DNA from: Elusimicrobiota bacterium
GTDB lineage: Bacteria; Elusimicrobiota; Elusimicrobia; UBA1565
Assembly: GCA_003450735.1 (NCBI GenBank)
Contig: DMEZ01000080.1
Location: 1-11,345 of the forward strand
Direction: 5' to 3'
Length of the DNA stretch: 11,345 nt
In this document: positions 6,131 to 11,345 of the stretch, piece after piece
How positions within the stretch are numbered: the stretch's first letter is position 1
Layout: each line of letters opens with the position of its first letter
Program-made: the position numbers and the translations under genes
Notes under the pieces: model-generated
Database searches by the model: none
Told to the model about the DNA's origin: nothing
The model's input: the letters and a program-made list of their open reading frames with translations, nothing else

Positions 6131-8574
6131 CCCAGCCCAGCGACTCCCTCAAAGGCAAGACCCTCCTCGTCGTGGGCACCGGGCCCGCGACCAAGAAGCC
6201 GCTCCTGCAGAAGCTCAAGGCCCTCGACCTGCGCATCGTCCTGCTCAACCGCGAGAGCAACTGGGCCGCGCGCTACGCCGACGAACTGCTGGAGGCGGAC
6301 ACCTACGACCACGCGGAAGCCGTCGCGAAGGTCGAGGACTACCTCAAGAAGCCGGGCGCCCAGATCGACGGCGCCATCACCTTCTGGGAGGACGACATCC
6401 CCCTCTGCGCCGTCCTCTGCGAGAAGTTCGGCTGGAAGGGCCACAAGCCCGAGGCGGCCCTCTGCGCGCGCAACAAGCTGCGCATGCACAAGGCCTTCGA
6501 CGCGGCCGGCCTGCAGGCCCTCTCCACGCCCTGGGCGCAGGTGCGGACCGTCAAGGAGCTCGAGAAGGAGACCGGGCGCATCGGATTTCCCTGCGTGCTC
6601 AAGCCGGCCTGGGGCTCGGACAGCCAGTTCGTGGTCATGCTCAACGACTTCGCCGAGGCCAAGAACGCCTTCGAGTACGTGGTGGCCAACATCGGGCCGA
6701 AGTTCGACCCCATCTACCGCTACGGCACCGAGATCCTCATCGAGGGATTCCTCCCCGGCGCCGAGATCGACGTGGATCTTTTCCTGCAGGACGGGGAGGT
6801 GAAGTTCCACTCCTTCACCGACAACTTCCCCACCGCCGAGCCCTTCTTCGTGGAGACCGGCGACGCCATGCCCTCGCGCCACGAGGATTCCGACCTCAAG
6901 AAGGTCCTGCAGACCGCCAAGAAGGCCGTCGAGGCCCTGAAGCTCACCGACGGCTGCCTGCACGTCGAGGCCCGCATCACGCCCGAAGGCCCGCGCCTCA
7001 TCGAGGTCAACGCGCGCCTGGCCGGCGACTACATCCCCGACTGGTTCGAGACGGTCTGGGGCGTGGACATCATCGAGGCTTCGGCGCGGGCGGCCCTGGG
7101 TCTGCCCGTCTCCCTTTCGCCGAGCCGCCAGCCCAAGGTCCACCTCGTGGGCAAGTACCTCATCCCGGAGAGCTCCGGCGTCATCGCCGGCATCGTCGTC
7201 CCCGAGGACCTGCCCAAGCGCGACAAGGTCCACGACGTGGCCATCCACAAGGAGCCCGGCGACGCCGTCCTCGTGCCGCCGGAAGGCTTCGAGGAGATCG
7301 GCTGGGTGGTCTGCGCGGGCGACACCTATTCGGAGGCGGAGCTCAACCTGGAGACCGCCTTCCAGGACGTGAAGGTCACCATCGCGCGCTACGACTCCAC
7401 CTCCTCCATCGGGAAGACCCGGCGCAAGAACCGCTTCAACGCGGCGCAGGTGGCGCGCCGGCGCATCCAGCAGTCGGCCCGCATGGAGAAGATCCGCGGC
7501 TACGACCTTTCGCTCAAGAAGGGTTTGCGGGTGGGCATCCTCTGCAACCGCTACGACGAGACGAGCGCGGGCGACACCGGCAAGGCCGAGTCCGCCGTCC
7601 ACGCCGACCTCACCTCGGTGGGGCTCAACATCCAGAAGGCGCTCGCCTCCAAGGGGTTCAAGGCGACCTTCTTCGACATGAACGAGACGCCGCTCCCCTT
7701 CGACAAGATCGCCGAGGCGAACGTGGATCTCATCTTCAACGTCTGCGAGCGGGTCAACAACTCGAGCCTGCTCGAGCCGCACGCCGCCGCCATCCTCGAC
7801 TGCCTGGGCACCCCCTACTCGGGCTCGAACCCGCTGACGCTCGCGCTCTGCATCGACAAGATCAAGGTCAAGAAGCTGCTCGAGCACCACGGCCTGCCCA
7901 CCCCGCGCTTCGACTACGCCTTCCACAAGGACGACCCCATCCGCGACGACCTGCGCTACCCGCTCATCGTCAAGCCGGGCAACACGGACAACTCCATCGG
8001 CATCTCGAACAAGTCCGTGGTGAAGAGCCCCCGGGAGCTCAAGGACCAGGTCGCGGAGGTCACTGAGAAGCTGCACCGCGTGGCGTTGGTCGAGGAGTTC
8101 ATCGAGGGCGACGAGGTGGACGTGAGCATCCTCGGCAACGAGGAGCGCGTGAAGGTCCTGCCCCTCTCGCGCTCGACCTTCGAGGACCTCCCCTCCGAGG
8201 TCTGGGGCATCTACCCCTTCGAGGCCAAGTGGGCGGAGGACACGGTCTACAAGAAGATCAAGACCGAGCGCCCGGCCAAGTACTCGCAGAAGCTCACGCA
8301 GCTCATCTCGGAGATCTGCCTGGACGCCTACAACATCTTCGACTGCCACGACTACGCCCGCATCGAGGTCCGGGTGGACAGGGCGGGCAACCCCTTCATC
8401 ATCGAGATCAACCCCAACCCCTCCATCAACGTGGGCGACTGCGTGCCCGCCTGCGCCGAGCTCATCGGGCTCAACTACGAGGACTTCATCCTGGAGATCC
8501 TGCGGGAGGTGGTGCAGCGCTACCGCGCGCGCCCGCCCTACTACCACCTGCAGAGCGCGCTGGTCTCGCTGTAG
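6127..8574 (+). CDS. Bimodular ATP-grasp ligase: L-amino-acid-ligase-like half fused to D-Ala-D-Ala-ligase-like half
   Basis: An 815-residue protein with two complete-looking ATP-grasp modules. Such enzymes form an amide or peptide bond through an acyl-phosphate made from ATP. Module 1 (about 1-430) has ATP-binding K159 in VLKPAWGS, metal ligands E281 and E293/N295, and EVNARLAGDYIPDW, resembling BacD-type L-amino-acid ligases and carnosine synthase. A basic linker (about 431-462, TRRKNR...ARRR) joins module 2 (465-815), which resembles Ddl: GILCNRYDE, E488, the YSGSNPLTLALCIDK segment, K616 in VKPGNTDNSIGIS, E747 and EINPNPSI with E760 and N762. The HGxxGEDG loop of true Ddl is replaced by CERVNNSS (540-547), so D-alanine is not an assured substrate. 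Two modules suggest sequential ligation, perhaps a tripeptide-like product. Translation probably couples to mscS through ATGA at 6127-6130; no Shine-Dalgarno is seen. The stop lies 3 bp from the convergent SIS gene. Confidence 0.85.
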   Translation: MTQPSDSLKGKTLLVVGTGPATKKPLLQKLKALDLRIVLLNRESNWAARYADELLEADTYDHAEAVAKVEDYLKKPGAQIDGAITFWEDDIPLCAVLCEKFGWKGHKPEAALCARNKLRMHKAFDAAGLQALSTPWAQVRTVKELEKETGRIGFPCVLKPAWGSDSQFVVMLNDFAEAKNAFEYVVANIGPKFDPIYRYGTEILIEGFLPGAEIDVDLFLQDGEVKFHSFTDNFPTAEPFFVETGDAMPSRHEDSDLKKVLQTAKKAVEALKLTDGCLHVEARITPEGPRLIEVNARLAGDYIPDWFETVWGVDIIEASARAALGLPVSLSPSRQPKVHLVGKYLIPESSGVIAGIVVPEDLPKRDKVHDVAIHKEPGDAVLVPPEGFEEIGWVVCAGDTYSEAELNLETAFQDVKVTIARYDSTSSIGKTRRKNRFNAAQVARRRIQQSARMEKIRGYDLSLKKGLRVGILCNRYDETSAGDTGKAESAVHADLTSVGLNIQKALASKGFKATFFDMNETPLPFDKIAEANVDLIFNVCERVNNSSLLEPHAAAILDCLGTPYSGSNPLTLALCIDKIKVKKLLEHHGLPTPRFDYAFHKDDPIRDDLRYPLIVKPGNTDNSIGISNKSVVKSPRELKDQVAEVTEKLHRVALVEEFIEGDEVDVSILGNEERVKVLPLSRSTFEDLPSEVWGIYPFEAKWAEDTVYKKIKTERPAKYSQKLTQLISEICLDAYNIFDCHDYARIEVRVDRAGNPFIIEINPNPSINVGDCVPACAELIGLNYEDFILEILREVVQRYRARPPYYHLQSALVSL

Positions 8575-8577
8575 CGG

Positions 8578-9582
8578 CTACTTCGTCTTCGTGACTTTCC
8601 GGAGGCCTTCAGGCTGGTCGGGGTCGCGCTTCTTGGCCAGGGCCAGGTGGTAGGCGGCGAGCTGTCCCCAGACGGCCAGGGGGAAGGGCGAGAGCTCGTC
8701 GGGGACGGGCGGCGGGCCGAACTCGAGCAGGGGCACGCCGGCGTCTCTGAGCCGGCGCGCCACGCGCCGGGTGGTGGGCAGGCCCGGGCCGCGGCTGAGG
8801 AGGAGGATGGCCCGGAACGACTTGCCGGCTTGACGCTTGGCCATCCCGATGGGGCCATGCAAAAAGTCCGCGGCGGAGGCCCCCTCCGCGAAGGCGCCGG
8901 CGGCTTCCTTGAGCTTGAGGGCGGTCTCGAGGGCGACGGGATAGGCGAAGCCGCGGCCGATGACCACGCAGCGCTCGAGCGCGAGGTTGTGCCCCATGCG
9001 CGCGGCGATGTCCTCATCGAGGCCCAGCGCATCCACGAGCTCCTCGGGCACCTCCCTCAGCTTCGCGAGCAGTTCCTCGCCGCCCCGCCCCCCCTGCCAG
9101 CCGGCGGCCAGCAGGTAGAGCCCCGCGAGCTGGGCGGTGAAGGTCTTGGTCGCGGCCACGCTGCGCTCGGGCCCCGCGTGCAGGGGGAGCGTGTGCCGCG
9201 CCGCGGCGGCGAGCGGCGAAGAGGCGTCGTTGGTGAGGGCGAGCGTGAGCGCCCCGGAGCGCCGCGCCTGGCGCAGGACCTCCACGATGTCGGGCGAGCG
9301 GCCGGACTGGCTGATGCCGATGACGAGGGCGCCCTGGAGCTTCAGCCGGCTCTTGTAGAGGGTGACGATGGAGGGCGCAGCCAGGCCGGCGGCCACGCCC
9401 AGACGGCAGCCGAAGAGATACTTGCCGACCGTCGCGGCATGATCCGAGGTCCCGCGCGCGGCGAGGAGGGCGAAGCGCACCTGGCGGCGGCGCAGCTCCG
9501 CGCCCAGCCGGAAGGCCCGGGTCGTTTCGCGGTCGATCAGGCGCGCGACCGTCTCGGGCTGCTCGAAGATCTCGCGGCGCAT
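8578..9582 (-). CDS. GlmS-isomerase-like SIS-domain sugar-phosphate isomerase/deaminase (no glutaminase domain)
   Basis: A 334-residue protein with two SIS domains, equivalent to the isomerase half of glucosamine-6-phosphate synthase. It starts MRREIFEQPE, the usual beginning of free-standing members. Family motifs follow in order: ARGTSDHA (42-49), SQSGRSPD (91-98), ERSVAATKTFTAQL (139-152), and ALETALKLKE with E219, K223 and E226 equivalent to E. coli GlmS E481, K485 and E488. H242 in HGP matches H504, and K329 in LRKVT matches K603. All isomerase active-site positions are kept, yet the glutamine amidotransferase domain is absent, so glutamine-driven synthesis is not expected; deamination of glucosamine-6-phosphate (NagB-II type) or work on a fructosamine-type phosphate fits better. 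ATG 9582 is supported by GAGGGG at 9595-9590, 7 bases away and overlapping the stop of the HAD gene upstream. A GTG at 9597 is a weaker alternative. Confidence 0.88.
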   Translation of the reverse strand: MRREIFEQPETVARLIDRETTRAFRLGAELRRRQVRFALLAARGTSDHAATVGKYLFGCRLGVAAGLAAPSIVTLYKSRLKLQGALVIGISQSGRSPDIVEVLRQARRSGALTLALTNDASSPLAAAARHTLPLHAGPERSVAATKTFTAQLAGLYLLAAGWQGGRGGEELLAKLREVPEELVDALGLDEDIAARMGHNLALERCVVIGRGFAYPVALETALKLKEAAGAFAEGASAADFLHGPIGMAKRQAGKSFRAILLLSRGPGLPTTRRVARRLRDAGVPLLEFGPPPVPDELSPFPLAVWGQLAAYHLALAKKRDPDQPEGLRKVTKTK

Positions 9583-9589
9583 CCAGGCG

Positions 9590-9595
9590 CCCCTC
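9590..9595 (-). promoter_or_regulatory. Ribosome binding site for the SIS gene
   Basis: GAGGGG on the minus strand, 7 bases before ATG 9582, overlaps the TGA stop of the HAD gene (9596-9594). It decides the ATG over the longer reading frame that continues upstream through the HAD gene, and suggests translational coupling. Confidence 0.6.
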
Positions 9596-10208
9596 ACAGG
9601 AGCCCCAGCGCCTGGAGGTCGCTCTCGAGCTTCTCCGGCCCCTCGTAGCGCACCGCCAGCATCCCGACCTTCTGCGCTCCGCGGACGTTCTCGGGCAGGT
9701 CGTCGATGAAGAGCGCCTGCTCGGGCCGCACGCGGGCGCGCTTGAGCGCGGCCAGATAGATGGCGGCCTCGGGCTTGCGCAGGCCGACCTTGTGCGAGAG
9801 CACCGCGCCCTTGATGTGGCGCGAGAAGGGGTAGCGGCGGCGGATGTGCTCGTAGTGCAGGTGGTTGGTGTTCGAGAGCAGATAGACCGGCATCTTCCGG
9901 GCGAGGCGCTTGAGCAGCCGGAAGGCGCCCTCGTTGAGGGTGAACTGCTCGCACCAGAGCCTGCGGAAGGCCGCGAAGTCCCCCTCGAAGCCCAGCACCT
10001 CGCGGAAGAGCCGGTAGATCTCGCGCGGAGGGATCGTTCCGCGCTCGACCCCGTCGGCGATGCGCGACGACCAGGCCAGCTTGAAGACGACGGCGGGGTG
10101 CTTGCGCACCGCCGCGGCGATGCTGCGGCGCACCTCCCCCGGGTCGAAGCGCAGGAGGACGTTGCCGATGTCGAAGAAGACCGCTTTGACGGCTTTCACT
10201 CCACTCAT
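9594..10208 (-). CDS. YihX-like HAD-superfamily sugar-phosphate phosphatase
   Basis: A 204-residue cytosolic HAD phosphatase of the small helical-cap class. The four motifs are present: FFDIGNVL with nucleophile D13 (the second aspartate position is Gly15, as is normal for DxGNV members such as YihX), LSNTN with S112/N113, RKPE with K145, and IDD with D169/D170. The run LLSNTNHLH and GLRKPEAAIY closely recall E. coli YihX, an alpha-glucose-1-phosphate phosphatase. It is first in an apparent operon with the SIS gene, 11 bp downstream, so the pair may convert one sugar phosphate, a pairing seen elsewhere for isomerase and phosphatase. Start ATG 10208 has no Shine-Dalgarno; TAGAAT on the minus strand (plus 10224-10229) is a fair -10 box that would give a very short leader. 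The family is secure, the substrate inferred. Confidence 0.9.
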   Translation of the reverse strand: MSGVKAVKAVFFDIGNVLLRFDPGEVRRSIAAAVRKHPAVVFKLAWSSRIADGVERGTIPPREIYRLFREVLGFEGDFAAFRRLWCEQFTLNEGAFRLLKRLARKMPVYLLSNTNHLHYEHIRRRYPFSRHIKGAVLSHKVGLRKPEAAIYLAALKRARVRPEQALFIDDLPENVRGAQKVGMLAVRYEGPEKLESDLQALGLL

Positions 10209-10251
10209 GGGACTTGCTAGGCTATTCTATCAACCGTTGGACGCCGGCGAA

Positions 10252-10256
10252 AGGAG
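10252..10256 (+). promoter_or_regulatory. Ribosome binding site for the histidine kinase
   Basis: AGGAG, six bases before ATG 10263, is the strongest Shine-Dalgarno in the window. It stands out because the other operon-first genes here lack one. Confidence 0.8.
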
Positions 10257-10262
10257 CTCATC

Positions 10263-10943
10263 ATGGATCCCGTCGATATCGCGCAGATCGAAGAGCAGGC
10301 CTTCAAGCGCATGGCCCCCGTCATCAGCCATGAGATCCGCAACCCGCTGGCCATCATCAAGAACTCCTCCTACTTCATCAAGGCCAAGCTCGAGGCGACG
10401 GGCGGCGTGGACCCGAAGGTCGCCAAGCACGTCGGCATCATCGAGTCCGAGGTGAAGCGCGCCGACGACACCCTGGGCGAGATCCTCTCCTACACCCGCA
10501 TGCCCGCGCCGGCCCCGAAGCCCGTGAGCCTCAACGAACTCGTCGAGAAGGCCCTGTCGGGCTGGTCCGCGCCCGATGGCGTCGAGGTCAAGCTCGACCT
10601 CGCCTCGAAGGGCCCGAGTGTCCCGGCCGACGCGCCGCTCCTCGCCAAGTGCGTGGTCCACCTGGTGCGCAACGCGGCCGAGGCGGCCGGCAAGGGCCTC
10701 GTGCGTGTGAAGACGATGACGACGGCTAGCGCCGTCGTCATCGAGGTGTCCGACTCCGGCCCCGGCCTCGCCCCCGAGGCGAAGGAGAACCTCTTCACCC
10801 CGTTCTTCACCACCCGCCCGCGCGGCATCGGCCTCGGGCTCGCCTACGTGAAGAAGGTCGTCGGCCTGCACAAGGGCGAGATCCAGGTCGAGAGCGGTCC
10901 CGGCAAAGGCGTCGTCGCGAAGATCAGCCTGCCCTTAAAATAG
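10263..10943 (+). CDS. Small soluble sensor histidine kinase (HisKA + HATPase_c) without a sensor domain
   Basis: A 226-residue two-component kinase that consists almost solely of the catalytic core. The H-box SHEIRNPLAIIKN carries the phospho-acceptor H23. The second dimerisation helix ends near LSYTR (about 76-80). The ATPase domain has an N-box (HLVRNAAEAAG, N137), G1 DSGPGL (D164), an F-box FTPFFTTRP and G2 GIGLGLAYVKKV, ending GKGVVAKISLPLK. There is no signal peptide, membrane segment, PAS, GAF or HAMP domain; only about 20 residues precede the H-box. The input must therefore come from a partner protein or a very short N-terminus. No response regulator lies in the window. ATG 10263 is fixed by AGGAG at 10252-10256. 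The gene contains a perfect hairpin (10714-10743), and its end overlaps the convergent peptidase gene by 9 bp. Confidence 0.92.
   Translation: MDPVDIAQIEEQAFKRMAPVISHEIRNPLAIIKNSSYFIKAKLEATGGVDPKVAKHVGIIESEVKRADDTLGEILSYTRMPAPAPKPVSLNELVEKALSGWSAPDGVEVKLDLASKGPSVPADAPLLAKCVVHLVRNAAEAAGKGLVRVKTMTTASAVVIEVSDSGPGLAPEAKENLFTPFFTTRPRGIGLGLAYVKKVVGLHKGEIQVESGPGKGVVAKISLPLK
10714..10743 (+). repeat. Perfect 13-bp inverted repeat with 4-base loop inside the kinase gene
   Basis: The arm CGATGACGACGGC (10714-10726) and its exact reverse complement GCCGTCGTCATCG (10731-10743) flank the loop TAGC. The element codes for part of MTTASAVVIEV, between the N-box and G1 box of the ATPase domain. It is not followed by a T-run, so it is not a typical intrinsic terminator. 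Confidence 0.75.
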
Positions 10944-11345
10944 CCCGCGCACGATGTTTGCGGCGAACCGGGCGAGCCGCTCGAGCGGCCGCACCGGCTG
11001 GGCGTCCAGCTTGTTCAGGAGCGCGATCGTCAGCAGGTAGGTGTTCTTGTAGTCCGGCAGGGAGAAGGACTTCAGGCAGTCGCCCACCCCGTGGATGACG
11101 TCCCAGATGACCGCTTCCGAGGCGCCGAAGAGGGTGATGGCCGGGATGCCGAGCTTGCGGAACGACGAGGAGTCGGCGTCGCCTCCCCAGAAAGAGACCT
11201 CCGTGAGGCCCAGCTTCGCCTCAGCTGCCACGCGCTTGACCATCTCCAGCAGGCTCTTGGTCGAGTTGTTCTTCCAGGAGTAGGTGCCGTCCACCCCGAG
11301 GGTGTCGAGGTTCACCATGGAGTCGATCTTGAGCTTCTCCTGCTT
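10935..11345 (-). CDS. M28-family zinc peptidase (aminopeptidase-like), C-terminal part, cut by right window edge
   Basis: Reading from the window edge (KQEKLKIDS then MVNLDTLG) there is an open frame to the TAA at 10937-10935, about 136 residues. The MVNLDTLG strand, the segment GGDADSSSFRKLGIPAITLFG and the later VIHGVGDCLKSF fit the C-terminal half of M28 metallopeptidases, where an Asp in the D-S-x-x-F region and a His in the H..D segment help hold the zinc ions. In many relatives the first motif reads SDHxxF; here the His position is Ser, so that ligand set looks variant. The start, any signal peptide and the remaining metal ligands lie beyond the window. The internal ATG at 11318 is not the start, since the frame and the family similarity continue upstream. 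It overlaps the end of the kinase gene tail to tail by 9 bp. Confidence 0.8.
   Translation of the reverse strand, partial: KQEKLKIDSMVNLDTLGVDGTYSWKNNSTKSLLEMVKRVAAEAKLGLTEVSFWGGDADSSSFRKLGIPAITLFGASEAVIWDVIHGVGDCLKSFSLPDYKNTYLLTIALLNKLDAQPVRPLERLARFAANIVRGLF

Noticed and set aside
6115..8547. An 810-codon open frame on the minus strand, antisense to the ATP-grasp gene
   Set aside because: It mirrors the third-position GC bias of the true gene; its translation is a low-complexity mix of Val, Leu, Gly, Asp, His and Glu with no family motif.
6127..8574. Carbamoyl-phosphate synthase large subunit, which also has two ATP-grasp modules
   Set aside because: Module motifs match L-amino-acid ligases and Ddl, the two halves are unlike each other, and the length (815) is well short of about 1070.
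8578..9582. Calling the SIS protein GlmS
   Set aside because: The N-terminal glutamine amidotransferase domain is entirely absent and the upstream sequence is a separate HAD gene, so it cannot be a full GlmS.
9583..9954. Upstream extension of the SIS frame to 9954
   Set aside because: It runs antisense-free but out of frame through the HAD gene, has no family similarity, and GAGGGG at 9595-9590 marks ATG 9582.
10209..10222. A GG-N10-GC arrangement resembling a sigma54 promoter before the kinase gene
   Set aside because: Only the two dinucleotides fit; the surrounding bases match the TGGCAC/TTGC consensus poorly, and no enhancer-binding regulator is near.

Overview
This is an 11.3 kb, high-GC (roughly two-thirds G+C by eye) bacterial chromosomal window packed with protein genes. 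I see no rRNA, tRNA, CRISPR array, insertion sequence or phage gene. The most unusual protein, an exported HAD phosphatase fold joined to an MFS transporter, together with the overall style of the proteins (Ala/Pro-rich secreted N-termini, a two-module ATP-grasp enzyme), suggests Elusimicrobiota or a similar little-cultured Gram-negative lineage. That placement rests on recollection of protein style and is only moderately supported.

Layout, left to right: (1) the 5' end of uppP (undecaprenyl-diphosphatase) on the minus strand, cut by the left edge; (2) a 114-bp AT-rich divergent intergenic region; (3) a 1173-residue HAD-MFS fusion on the plus strand; (4) a minus-strand exported protein built from a degenerate alpha/beta-hydrolase-like domain and a miniature cysteine-rich FGE/SUMF1-like tail; (5) a two-gene plus-strand operon, an MscS-type channel overlapping by 4 bp a bimodular ATP-grasp ligase (L-amino-acid-ligase-like half plus D-Ala-D-Ala-ligase-like half); (6) a two-gene minus-strand operon, a YihX-like HAD phosphatase followed by a GlmS-isomerase-like SIS protein; (7) a small soluble histidine kinase on the plus strand; (8) the 3' part of an M28-family peptidase on the minus strand, cut by the right edge.

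Transcription units alternate strictly in direction. The three convergent junctions are extremely tight (7 bp gap, 3 bp gap, 9 bp overlap), leaving no room for ordinary intrinsic terminators. The three divergent gaps are short (114, 43 and 54 bp), and several start codons there have no clear Shine-Dalgarno sequence.

A common thread is the cell envelope and small-molecule handling: lipid-carrier recycling (UppP), a tension-gated channel, a putative peptide ligase, and an amino-sugar-phosphate isomerase or deaminase paired with a sugar-phosphatase. The most interesting items are the MscS/bimodular ligase operon, the pseudo-hydrolase/mini-FGE protein, the HAD-MFS fusion with its membrane-topology conflict, and a perfect 13-bp hairpin inside the kinase gene. 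No gene here can be assigned a substrate with certainty from sequence alone.
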